From positions 31,874,501 to 31,938,500 of the forward strand of contig NC_079879.1 of the NCBI RefSeq assembly GCF_029227915.1: 64,000 bases of DNA, in the 5' to 3' direction. Shown piece by piece: positions 1-11,244 of the stretch. The position numbers were made by a program, and so were the translations under genes. The notes beneath the pieces were generated by a model. It was not told the origin of the DNA, searched no databases, and was given only the letters and a program-made list of their open reading frames with translations. Every line of letters begins with the position of its first letter. Within the stretch, counting starts at the first letter, position 1. The stretch comes from Hydractinia symbiolongicarpus (Eukaryota; Cnidaria; Hydrozoa; Anthoathecata; Hydractiniidae).

Positions 1-1446
1 TAATCGCCGTCACACGAAAACCCGCGATTTCCCGTAAATCCCGGGCTTGTCCCGTATAGTCGAATGTATACAAAGAAAGTACCCTGTGAGTAAACTCATT
101 TCCAGAACGATTTTTTAAATTATCTTTTCACCACTAAATCGCATGAGACTTGTAGTTTTCAAAAATGTTTTCATTTTTGATGAGACGCTGAATAAAAGAA
201 GTTTAATCGCCGGCAAACGAAACCTGCAATTTCCCGTAAATCCCAGACTCGGCCCGTATAGTCAAAAGTATACAAAGTAAGTACCCAGGAAGTAAACTCA
301 CTTCCCGAACGATTTTTTAAATTATTATTTCACCACTAAAGCCCATGAGACTTGTAGTTTTCAAAAATGTTTTCATTTTTGATGAGACGCTGAATAAAAG
401 AAGTTTAATCGCCGGCAAACGAAAACCTGCGATTTCCCGTAAATCCCAGACTCGGCCCGTATAGTCAAAAGTATACAAAGAAATTACCCAGGGAGTAAAC
501 GCATTACCCGAACGATTTTTCAAATTATTTCTGCACCACTAAAACGAATGAGACTTGTAGTTTTCAAAAATGTTTTCATTTTTAATGAGACGCTTAATGA
601 AAGAGGTTTAATCGGCGGCAAACGAAAACCCGCGATTTCACGTAAATCGCGGGCTTGTCCCGTATAGTCGAATGTATACAAAGAAAGTACCCTGTGAGTA
701 AACTCATTTCCAGAACGATTTTTCAAATTATCTTTTCACCACTAAATCGCATGAGACTTGTAGTTTTCAAAAATGTTTTCATTTTTGATGAGACGCTGAA
801 TAAAAGAAGTTTAATCGCCGGCAAACGAAAACCCGCGATTTTCCGTAAATCCCGGGCTTGGCCCGTATAGTCAAAAGTATACAAAGAAAGTACCCAGGGA
901 GTAAACTCATTTCCCGAACGATTTTTTAAATTATTATTTCACCACTAAAACCCATGAGACTTGTAGTTTTTAAAAATGTTTTCATTTTTGATGAGACGCT
1001 TAATGAAAGAGGTTTAATCGGCGGCAAACGAAAACCCGCGATTTCCCGTAAATCCCGGGCTTGTCCCGTATAGTCGAATGTATACAAAGAAAGTACCCAG
1101 TGAGTAAACTCATTTCCAGAACGATTTTTCAAATTATCTTTTCACCACTAAATCGCATGAGACTTGTAGTTTTCAAAAATGTTTTCATTTTTGATGAGAC
1201 GCTGAATAAAAGAAGTTTAATCGCCGGCAAACGAAAACCCGCGATTTCCCGTAAATCCCGGGCTTGGCCCGTATAGTCAAAAGTATACAAAGAAAGTACC
1301 CAGGGAGTAAACTCATTTCCCGAACGATTATTTAAATTATTATTTCACCACTAAAACCCATGAGACTTGTAGTTTTTAAAAATGTTTTCATTTTTGATGA
1401 GGCGCTTAATGAAAGAGGTTTAATCGGCGGCAAACGAAAACCCGCG
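1..1446 (+). repeat. Satellite block with 406-bp dimers
   Basis: Two monomer classes alternate here. Copies with TCGAATG, CCCTGTGAG and CCAGAACG are followed by copies with TCAAAAG, CCCAGGGAG and CCCGAACG. The dimer at about 520-925 repeats at 926-1331 with few differences. Monomers with GCGATTTCACG or other private changes show that this part is less homogenised than later blocks. No other feature is present. Confidence 0.75.
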
Positions 1447-1870
1447 ATTTCCCGTAAATCCCGGGCTTGGCCCGTATAGTCAAAAGTATACAAAGAAAGT
1501 ACCCAGAGAGTAAACTCATTTCCCGAACGATTTTTTAAATTATTTTTTCACCACTAAAACCCATGAGACTTGTAGTTTTTAAAAATGTTTTCATTTTTGA
1601 TGAGACGCTTAATGAAAGAGGTTTAATCGCCGGCAAACGAAAACCCGCGATTTCCCGCAAATCCCGGGCTTGGCACGTATAGTCGAATGTATACAAAGAA
1701 AGTACCCTGTGAGTAAACTCATTTCCAGAACGATTTTTTCAATTATTTTTTCACCACTAAAACGCATTAGACTTGTAGTTTTCAAACTTGTTTTCATTTT
1801 TGATGAGACGCTGAATAAAAGAAGTTTAATCGCCGGCAAACGAAAACCCGCGATTTGCCGTAAATCCCGG

Positions 1871-1880
1871 GCTTGGAAAA
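1871..1880 (+). other. 11-bp deletion in a monomer (also at about 3286 and 9974)
   Basis: The usual GGCTTGG followed by CCCGTATAGTC and AAAAGTATAC is reduced to GGCTTGGAAAAGTATAC, so 11 bp are missing. The identical lesion recurs at about 3286 and 9974, in the same monomer context with GTAATCTCAATTCCGG downstream. The three copies are therefore copies of one event, and mark related blocks on both sides of the 10/11-mer array. Confidence 0.85.
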
Positions 1881-2420
1881 GTATACAAAGAAAGTACCCA
1901 GGGAGTAATCTCAATTCCGGAACGATTTTTTAAATTATTTTTTCACCACTAAAACGCATGAGACTTGTAGTTTTCAAACTTGTTTTCATTTTTGATGAGA
2001 CGCTGAATAAAAGAAGTTTAATCGCCGGCAAACGAAAACCCGCGATTTCCCGTAAATCCCGGCTTGGTCCGTATAGTTGAATGTATATAAATAAAGTACC
2101 CAAGGAGTAAACTGATTTCCCGAACGATTTTTCAAAATATTTCTGCACCATTAGAACGAATGAGACTTGTAGGTTTCAAAAATGTTTTCATTTTTAATGA
2201 GACGCTTAATGAAAGAGGTTTAATCGCCAGTAAACAAAAACCCGCGATTTCCCGTAAATCCCGGGCTTGTCCCGTATAGTCGAATGTATACAAAGAAAGT
2301 ACCCTGTGAGTAAACTAATTTCCAGAACGATTTTTTAAATTATCTTTTCACCACTAAATCGCATGAGACTTGTAGTTTTTAAAAATGTTTTCATTTTTGA
2401 TGAGACGCTGAATAAAAGAA

Positions 2421-2623
2421 GTTTAATCGCCGGCAAACGAAAACCCGCGATTTCCCGTAAATCCCGGGCTTGGCCCGTATAGTCAAAAGTATACAAAGAA
2501 AGTACCCAGGGAGTAAACTCATTTCCCGAACGATTTTTTAAATTATTATTTCACCACTAAAACCCATGAGACTTGTAGTTTTTAAAAATGTTTTCATTTT
2601 TGATGAGACGCTTAATGAAAGAG
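2421..2623 (+). repeat. Representative 203-bp monomer
   Basis: This copy begins exactly at GTTTAATCGC and is 203 bp to the next such motif, so it defines the phase used here. Consensus positions 1-60 are GC-rich (about 33 of 60 bases) and hold most of the 12 CpG sites. Positions 61-100 carry GTATACAAAG and the class marker CCCAGGGAG. Positions 101-135 carry TTTCCCGAACG followed by T-tracts. Positions 131-160 hold TTCACCACT and GAGACTTGTAG. Positions 162-183 hold the AT-rich dyad. Positions 184-203 hold GAGACGCTGAATAAAAGAA or its alternative GACGCTTAATGAAAGAG, which is the form here. Overall GC is about 77 of 203 for my hand-made consensus. Its length is close to a nucleosome plus linker, as in many centromeric satellites. 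Confidence 0.93.
2444..2477 (+). other. Phased CCCG cluster and short GC hairpin (one example; recurs in most monomers)
   Basis: Four CCCG tetramers start at 2444, 2454, 2463 and 2474, spacings of 10, 9 and 11 bp, so they lie on about the same face of the helix. The last two overlap an inverted repeat with arms CGGGC and GCCCG around a TTG loop. A monomer subclass with CAGACTCGG or CGGACTCGG in place of CGGGCTTGG loses the left arm of that hairpin. No function is known; a phased binding site or a nucleosome-positioning element is possible. Confidence 0.6.
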
Positions 2624-3338
2624 GTTTAATCGGCGGCAAACGAAAACCCGCGATTTCCCGTAAATCCCGGGCTTGGCCCGTATAGTCAAAAGTATACAAA
2701 GAAAGTACCCAGAGAGTAAACTCATTTCCCGAACGATTTTTTAAATTATTTTTTCACCACTAAAACCCATGAGACTTGTAGTTTTTAAAAATGTTTTCAT
2801 TTTTGATGAGACGCTTAATGAAAGAGGTTTAATCGCCGGCAAACGAAAACCCGCGATTTCCTGCAAATCCCGGGCTTGGCACGTATAGTCGAATGTATAC
2901 AAAGAAAGTACCCTGTGAGTAAACTCATTTCCAGAACGATTTTTTCAATTATTTTTTCACCACTAAAACGCATTAGACTTGTAGTTTTCAAAAATGTTTT
3001 CATTTTTGATGAGACGCTGAATAAAAGAAGTTTAATCCCCGGCAAACGAAAACCCGCGATTTCCCGTAAATCCCGGGCTTGGCCTGTATAGTCAAAAGTA
3101 TACAAAGAAAGTACCCAGGGAGTACACTCATTTCCCAAACGATTTTTTAAATTATTTTTTCACCACTAAAAGGCATGAGACTTGCAGTTTTCAAACTTGT
3201 TTTCATTTTTGATGAGACGCTGAATAAAAGAAGTTTAATCGCCGGCAAACGAAAACCCGCGATTTCCCGTAAATCCCGGGCTTGGAAAAGTATACAAAGA
3301 AAGTACCCAGGGAGTAATCTCAATTCCGGAACGATTTT

Positions 3339-5571
3339 TTAAATTATTTTTTCACCACTAAAACGCATGAGACTTGTAGTTTTCAAACTTGTTTTCATTT
3401 TTGATGAGACGTTGAATAAAAGAAGTTTAATCGCCGGCAAACGAAAACCCGCGATTTCCCGTAAATCCCGGTCTTGGTCCGTATAGTTGAATGTATATAA
3501 ATAAAGTACCCAAGGAGTAAACTGATTTCCCGAACGATTTTTCAAATTATTTCTGCACCATTAGAACGAATGAGACTTGTAGTTTTCAAAAATGTTTTCA
3601 TTTTTAATGAGACGCTTAATGAAAGAGGTTTAATCGCCAGTAAACAAAAACCCGCGATTTCCCGCAAATCCCGGGCTTGGCCCGTATAGTCGAATGTATA
3701 CAAAGAAAGTACCCTGTGAGTAAACTCATTTCCGGAACGATTTTTCAAATTATTTTTTCACCACTAAAACGCATAAGACTTGTAGTTTTTAAAAATGTTT
3801 TCATTTTTGATGAGACGCTGAATAAAAGAAGTTTAATCTCCGGCAAACGAAAACCTGCGATTTCCCGTAAATGCCAGACTCGGCCCGTATAGTCAAAAGT
3901 ATACAAAGAAAGTACCCAGGGAGTAAACTCATTTCCCGAACGATTTTTTAAATTATTATTTCACCACTAAAGCCCATGAGACTTGTAGTTTTTAAAAATG
4001 TTTTCATTTTTGATGAGACGCTGAATAAAAGAAGTTTAATCGCCGGCAAACGAAAACCCGCGATTTCCGGTAAATCCCGGGCTTGGCCCGTATAGTCAAA
4101 AGTATACAAAGAAAGTACCCAGGGAGTAAACTCATTTCCCAAACGATTTTTAAAATTATTATTTCACCACTAAAACCCATGAGATTTGTAGTTTTTAAAA
4201 ATGTTTTCATTTTTGATGAGACGCTTAATGAAAGAGGTTTAATCGGCGGCAAACGAAAACCCGCGATTTCCCGTAAATCCCGGGCTTGGCCCGTATAGTC
4301 AAAAGTATACAAAGAAAGTACCAAGAGAGTAAACTCATTTCCCGAACGATTTTTTAAATTATTTTTTCACCACTAAAACCCATGAGACTTGTAGTTTTTA
4401 AAAATGTTTTCATTTTTGATGAGACGCTTAATGAAAGAAGTTTAATCGCCAGTAAACAAAAACCCGCGATTTCCCGCAAATCCCGGGCTTGGCCCGTATA
4501 GTCGAATGTATACAAAGAAAGTACCCTGTGAGTAAACTCATTTCCGGAACGATTTTTCAAATTATTTTTTCACCACTAAAACGCATAAGACTTGTAGTTT
4601 TTAAAAATGTTTTCATTTTTGATGAGATGCTGAATAAAAGAAGTTTAATCTCCGGCAAACGAAAACCTGCGATTTCCCGTAAATGCCAGACTCGGCCCGT
4701 ATAGTCAAAAGTATACAAAGAAAGTACCCAGGGAGTAAACTCATTTCCCGAACGATTTTTTAAATTATTATTTCACCACTAAAGCCCATGAGACTTGTAG
4801 TTTTTAAAAATGTTTTCATTTTTGATGAGACGCTGAATAAAAGAAGTTTAATCGCCGGCAAACGAAAACCCGCGATTTCCCGTAAATCCCGGGCTTGGCC
4901 CGTATAGTCAAAAGTATACAAAGAAAGTACCCAGGGAGTAAACTCATTTCCCAAACGATTTTTAAAATTATTATTTCACCACTAAAACCCATGAGACTTG
5001 TAGTTTTTAAAAATGTTTTCATTTTTGATGAGACGCTTAATGAAAGAGGTTTAATCGGCGGCAAACGAAAACCCGCGATTTCCCGTAAATCCCGGGCTTG
5101 GCCCGTATAGTCAAAAGTATACAAAGAAAGTACCAAGAGAGTAAACTCATTTCCCGAACGATTTTTTAAATTATTTTTTCACCACTAAAACCCATGAGAC
5201 TTGTAGTTTTTAAAAATGTTTTCATTTTTGATGAGACGCTTAATGAAAGAGGTTTAATCGCCGGCAAACGAAAACCCGCGATTTCCCGCAAATCCCGGGC
5301 TTGGCACGTATAGTCGAATGTATACAAAGAAAGTACCCTGTCAGTAAACTCATTTCCAGAACGATTTTTTCAATTATTTTTTCACCACTAAAACGCATTA
5401 GACTTGTAGTTTTCAAAAATGTTTTCATTTTTGATGAGACGCTGAATAAAAGAAGTTTAATCGCCGGCAAACGAAAACCCGCGATGTCCCGTAAATCCCG
5501 GGCTTGGCCTGTATAGTCAAAAGTATACAAAGAAAGTACCCAGGGAGTACACTCATTTCCCGAACGATTTT
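3339..5571 (+). repeat. 10/11-mer HOR, unit 1 (2,233 bp)
   Basis: This unit has eleven monomers. It begins with a monomer carrying GTTGAATGTATATAAATAAAG, followed by five dimers starting at about 3677, 4083, 4489, 4895 and 5301. The four-monomer group at 3677-4488 is itself repeated at 4489-5300 (offset 812 bp), so a 4-mer is nested in the HOR. Diagnostic changes include GATTTCCGGTAAATC near 4070, GAGATTTGTAG near 4190, GATGAGATGC near 4622 and GCGATGTCCCG near 5483. Confidence 0.85.
3681..3694 (-). other. CENP-B-box-like near match with a short spacer (one example)
   Basis: The reverse complement of the CENP-B core reads CCCG, two free bases, T, four free bases, CGAA. Here the sequence is CCCG, TA, T, AGT, CGAA, so all nine core bases are present in order but one spacer is three bases rather than four. 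The motif occurs only in monomers with TCGAATG after CCCGTATAG, and is lost in those with TCAAAAG or TTGAATG. The wrong spacing argues against real CENP-B binding, so this is recorded as a resemblance only. Confidence 0.25.
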
Positions 5572-7601
5572 TTAAATTATTTTTTCACCACTAAAACGCA
5601 TGAGACTTGTAGTTTTCAAACTTGTTTTCATTTTTGATGAGACGTTGAATAAAAGAAGTTTAATCGCCAGTAAACAAAAACCCGCGATTTCCCGCAAATC
5701 CCGGGCTTGGCCCGTATAGTCGAATGTATACAAAGAAAGTACCCTGTGAGTAAACTCATTTCCGGAACGATTTTTCAAATTATTTTTTCACCACTAAAAC
5801 GCATAAGACTTGTAGTTTTTAAAAATGTTTTCATTTTTGATGAGACGCTGAATAAAAGAAGTTTAATCTCCGGCAAACGAAAACCTGCGATTTCCCGTAA
5901 ATGCCAGACTCGGCCCGTATAGTCAAAAGTATACAAAGAAAGTACCCAGGGAGTAAACTCATTTCCCGAACGATTTTTTAAATTATTATTTCACCACTAA
6001 AGCCCATGAGACTTGTAGTTTTTAAAAATGTTTTCATTTTTGATGAGACGCTGAATAAAAGAAGTTTAATCGCCGGCAAACGAAAACCCGCGATTTCCGG
6101 TAAATCCCGGGCTTGGCCCGTATAGTCAAAAGTATACAAAGAAAGTACCCAGGGAGTAAACTCATTTCCCAAACGATTTTTAAAATTATTATTTCACCAC
6201 TAAAACCCATGAGATTTGTAGTTTTTAAAAATGTTTTCATTTTTGATGAGACGCTTAATGAAAGAGGTTTAATCGGCGGCAAACGAAAACCCGCGATTTC
6301 CCGTAAATCCCGGGCTTGGCCCGTATAGTCAAAAGTATACAAAGAAAGTACCAAGAGAGTAAACTCATTTCCCGACCGATTTTTTAAATTATTTTTTCAC
6401 CACTAAAACCCATGAGACTTGTAGTTTTTAAAAATGTTTTCATTTTTGATGAGACGCTTAATGAAAGAGGTTTAATCGCCAGTAAACAAAAACCCGCGAT
6501 TTCCCGCAAATCCCGGGCTTGGCCCGTATAGTCGAATGTATACAAAGAAAGTACCCTGTGAGTAAACTCATTTCCGGAACGATTTTTCAAATTATTTTTT
6601 CACCACTAAAACGCATAAGACTTGTAGTTTTTAAAAATGTTTTCATTTTTGATGAGATGCTGAATAAAAGAAGTTTAATCTCCGGCAAACGAAAACCTGC
6701 GATTTCCCGTAAATGCCAGACTCGGCCCGTATAGTCAAAAGTATACAAAGAAAGTACCCAGGGAGTAAACTCATTTCCCGAACGATTTTTTAAATTATTA
6801 TTTCACCACTAAAGCCCATGAGACTTGTAGTTTTTAAAAATGTTTTCATTTTTGATGAGACGCTGAATAAAAGAAGTTTAATCGCCGGCAAACGAAAACC
6901 CGCGATTTCCCGTAAATCCCGGGCTTGGCCCGTATAGTCAAAAGTATACAAAGAAAGTACCCAGGGAGTAAACTCATTTCCCAAACGATTTTTAAAATTA
7001 TTATTTCACCACTAAAACCCATGAGACTTGTAGTTTTTAAAAATGTTTTCATTTTTGATGAGACGCTTAATGAAAGAGGTTTAATCGGCGGCAAACGAAA
7101 ACCCGCGATTTCCCGTAAATCCCGGGCTTGGCCCGTATAGTCAAAAGTATACAAAGAAAGTACCAAGAGAGTAAACTCATTTCCCGAACGATTTTTTAAA
7201 TTATTTTTTCACCACTAAAACCCATGAGACTTGTAATTTTTAAAAATGTTTTCATTTTTGATGAGACGCTTAATGAAAGAGGTTTAATCGCCGGCAAACG
7301 AAAACCCGCGATTTCCCGCAAATCCCGGGCTTGGCACGTATAGTCGAATGTATACAAAGAAAGTACCCTGTCAGTAAACTCATTTCCAGAACGATTTTTT
7401 CAATTATTTTTTCACCACTAAAACGCATTAGACTTGTAGTTTTCAAAAATGTTTTCATTTTTGATGAGACGCTGAATAAAAGAAGTTTAATCGCCGGCAA
7501 ACGAAAACCCGCGATGTCCCGTAAATCCCGGGCTTGGCCTGTATAGTCAAAAGTATACAAAGAAAGTACCCAGGGAGTACACTCATTTCCCGAACGATTT
7601 T
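5572..7601 (+). repeat. 10/11-mer HOR, unit 2 (2,030 bp)
   Basis: This unit repeats unit 1 at an offset of 2,030 bp from about 3677 onward. It lacks the GTTGAATGTATATAAATAAAG monomer, so it has ten monomers. It shares the private changes GATTTCCGGTAAATC, GAGATTTGTAG, GATGAGATGC and GCGATGTCCCG with unit 1. Differences seen by eye are few, such as CCCGACCG near 6375 and TTGTAATTTT near 7230. The missing monomer fits one unequal exchange between neighbouring monomers. Confidence 0.85.
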
Positions 7602-9834
7602 TTAAATTATTTTTTCACCACTAAAACGCATGAGACTTGTAGTTTTCAAACTTGTTTTCATTTTTGATGAGACGTTGTATAAAAGAAGTTTAATCGCCGG
7701 CAAACGAAAACCCGCGATTTCCCGTAAATCCCGGTCTTGGTCCGTATAGTTGAATGTATATAAATAAAGTACCCAAGGAGTAAACTGATTTCCCGAACGA
7801 TTTTTCAAATTATTTCTGCACCATTAGAACGAATGAGACTTGTAGTTTTCAAAAATGTTTTCATTTTTAATGAGACGCTTAATGAAAGAGGTTTAATCGC
7901 CAGTAAACAAAAACCCGCGATTTCCCGCAAATCCCGGGCTTGGCCCGTATAGTCGAATGTATACAAAGAAAGTACCCTGTGAGTAAACTCATTTCCGGAA
8001 CGATTTTTCAAATCATTTTTTCACCACTAAAACGCATAAGACTTGTAGTTTTTAAAAATGTTTTCATTTTTGATGAGACGCTGAATAAAAGAAGTTTAAT
8101 CTCCGGCAAACGAAAACCTGCGATTTCCCGTAAATGCCAGACTCGGCCCGTATAGTCAAAAGTATACAAAGAAAGTACCCAGGGAGTAAACTCATTTCCC
8201 GAACGATTTTTTAAATTATTATTTCACCACTAAAGCCCATGAGACTTGTAGTTTTTAAAAATGTTTTCATTTTTGATGAGACGCTGAATAAAAGAAGTTT
8301 AATCGCCGGCAAACGAAAACCCGCGATTTCCCGTAAATCCCGGGCTTGGCCCGTATAGTCAAAAGTATACAAAGAAAGTACCCAGGGAGTAAACTCATTT
8401 CCCAAACGATTTTTAAAATTATTATTTCACCACTAAAACCCATGAGACTTGTAGTTTTTAAAAATGTTTTCATTTTTGATGAGACGCTTAATGAAAGAGG
8501 TTTAATCGGCGGCAAACGAAAACCCGCGATTTCCCGTAAATCCCGGGCTTGGCCCGTATAGTCAAAAGTATACAAAGAAAGTACCAAGAGAGTAAACTCA
8601 TTTCCCGAACGATTTTTTAAATTATTTTTTCACCACTAAAACCCATGAGACTTGTAGTTTTTAAAAATGTTTTCATTTTTGATGAGACGCTTAATGAAAG
8701 AGGTTTAATCGCCAGTAAACAAAAACCCGCGATTTCCCGCAAATCCCGGGCTTGGCCCGTATAGTCGAATGTATACAAAGAAAGTACCCTGTGAGTAAAC
8801 TCATTTCCGGAACGATTTTTCAAATTATTTTTTCACCACTAAAACGCATAAGACTTGTAGTTTTTAAAAATGTTTTCATTTTTGATGAGATGCTGAATAA
8901 AAGAAGTTTAATCTCCGGCAAACGAAAACCTGCGATTTCCCGTAAATGCCAGACTCGGCCCGTATAGTCAAAAGTATACAAAGAAAGTACCCAGGGAGTA
9001 AACTCATTTCCCGAACGATTTTTTAAATTATTATTTCACCACTAAAGCCCATGAGACTTGTAGTTTTTAAAAATGTTTTCATTTTTGATGAGACGCTGAA
9101 TAAAAGAAGTTTAATCGCCGGCAAACGAAAACCCGCGATTTCCCGTAAATCCCGGGCTTGGCCCGTATAGTCAAAAGTATACAAAGAAAGTACCCAGGGA
9201 GTAAACTCATTTCCCAAACGATTTTTAAAATTATTATTTCACCACTAAAACCCATGAGACTTGTAGTTTTTAAAAATGTTTTCATTTTTGATGAGACGCT
9301 TAATGAAAGAGGTTTAATCGGCGGCAAACGAAAACCCGCGATTTCCCGTAAATCCCGGGCTTGGCCCGTATAGTCAAAAGTATACAAAGAAAGTACCAAG
9401 AGAGTAAACTCATTTCCCGAACGATTTTTTAAATTATTTTTTCACCACTAAAACCCATGAGACTTGTAGTTTTTAAAAATGTTTTCATTTTTGATGAGAC
9501 GCTTAATGAAAGAGGTTTAATCGCCGGCAAACGAAAACCCGCGATTTCCCGCAAATCCCGGGCTTGGCACGTATAGTCGAATGTATACAAAGAAAGTACC
9601 CTGTCAGTAAACTCATTTCCAGAACGATTTTTTCAATTATTTTTTCACCACTAAAACGCATTAGACTTGTAGTTTTCAAAAATGTTTTCATTTTTGATGA
9701 GACGCTGAATAAAAGAAGTTTAATCGCCGGCAAACGAAAACCCGCGATGTCCCGTAAATCCCGGGCTTGGCTTGTATAGTCAAAAGTATACAAAGAAAGT
9801 ACCCAGGGAGTACACTCATTTCCCGAACGATTTT
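7602..9834 (+). repeat. 10/11-mer HOR, unit 3 (2,233 bp)
   Basis: This unit is again eleven monomers and regains the GTTGAATGTATATAAATAAAG monomer at about 7745. Its dimers start at about 7940, 8346, 8752, 9158 and 9564. It lacks the GATTTCCGGTAAATC and GAGATTTGTAG changes shared by units 1 and 2, so those two are closer to each other in that part. GATGAGATGC and GCGATGTCCCG are present. Confidence 0.85.
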
Positions 9835-11244
9835 TTAAATTATTTTTTCACCACTAAAAGGCATGAGACTTGTAGTTTTCAAACTTGTTTTCATTTTTGA
9901 TGAGACGCTGAATAAAAGAAGTTTAATCGCCGGCAAACGAAAACCCGCGATTTCCCGTAAATCCCGGGCTTGGAAAAGTATACAAAGAAAGTACCCAGGG
10001 AGTAATCTCAATTCCGGAACGATTTTTTAAATTATTTTTTCACCACTAAAACGCATGAGACTTGTAGTTTTCAAACTTGTTTTCATTTTTGATGAGACGC
10101 TGAATAAAAGAAGTTTAATCGCCGGCAAACGAAAACCCGCGATTTCCCGTAAATCCCGGGCTTGGTCCGTATAGTTGAATGTATATAAATAAAGTACCCA
10201 AGGAGTAAACTGATTTCCCGAACGATTTTTCAAATTATTTCTGCACCATTAGAACGAATGAGACTTGTAGTTTTCAAAAATGTTTTCATTTTTAATGAGA
10301 CGCTTAATGAAAGAGGTTTAATCGCCAGTAAACAAAAACCCGCGATTTCCCGTAAATCCCGGGCTTGTCCCGTATAGTCGAATGTATACAAAGAAAGTAC
10401 CTTGTGAGTAAACTAATTTCCAGAACGATTTTTTAAATTATCTTTTCACCACTAAATCGCATGAGACTTGTAGTTTTTAAGAATGTTTTCATTTTTGATG
10501 AGACGCTGAATAAAAAAAGTTTAATCGCCGGCAAACGAAAACCTGCGATTTCCCGTAAATGCCAGACTCGGCCCGTATAGTCAAAAGTATACAAAGAAAG
10601 TACCCAGGGAGTAAACTCATTTCCCGAACGATTTTTTAAATTATTATTTCACCACTAAAGCCCATGAGACTTGTAGTTTTTAAAAATGTTTTCATTTTTG
10701 ATGAGACGCTTAAGGAAAGAGGTTTAATCGCCGGCAAACGAAAACCCGCGATTTCCCGCAAATCCCGGGCTTGGCCCGTATAGTCGAATGTATACAAAGA
10801 AAGTACCCTGTGAGTAAACTCATTTCCGGAACGATTTTTTAAATTATTTTTTCACCACTAAAACGCATAAGGCTTGTAGTTTTCAAAAATGTTTTCATTT
10901 TTGATGAGACGCTGAATAAAAGAAGTTTAATCGCCGGCAAACGAAAACCCGCGATTTCCCGTAAATCCCGGGCTTGGCCCGTATAGTCAAAAGTATACAA
11001 AGAAAGTACCCAGGGAGTAAACTCATTTCCGGAACGATTTTTTAAATTATTTTTTCACCACTAAAACGCATGAGACTTGTAGTTTTCAAACTTGTGTTCA
11101 ATTTTGATGAGACGCTGAATAAAAGAAGTTTAATCGCCGGCAAACGAAAACCCGCGATTTCCCGTAAATCCCGGGCTTGGCCCGTATAGTCAAAAGTATA
11201 CAAAGAAAGTACCCAGGGAGTAAAATCATTTCCGGAACGTTTTT
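9835..11244 (+). repeat. Satellite transition block
   Basis: The first ~560 bp repeat the sequence at about 3147-3700 (offset 6,688 bp), including the AAAGGCATGAG variant and the 11-bp deletion. The same flank therefore sits on both sides of the three-unit HOR. From about 10500 to 11244 the monomers are mixed, with private changes such as CTTAAGGAAAG near 10711, and no clear higher-order period was found. Confidence 0.7.

Larger units (their letters stand above)
1447..3338 (+). repeat. 6/7-mer duplicated block
   Basis: The segment from about 1447 is repeated at about 2653, an offset of 1,206 bp. This is six monomers minus about 12 bp, most of which is an 11-bp deletion. The shared marker CCCAGAGAG lies at 1501 and 2707. 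Past about 2990 the second copy holds one extra monomer: the shared GGCTTGGAAAAG deletion lies at 1877 and 3286, an offset of 1,409 bp. The two copies therefore differ by gain or loss of one whole monomer. Confidence 0.7.

Noticed and set aside
2210-2235. Pol III box B-like GAGGTTTAATCGCC
   Set aside because: It lacks the CGA core of GGTTCGANNCC and there is no box A at the proper distance. T-runs are everywhere, so a terminator adds no support. This is not a tRNA-derived SINE.
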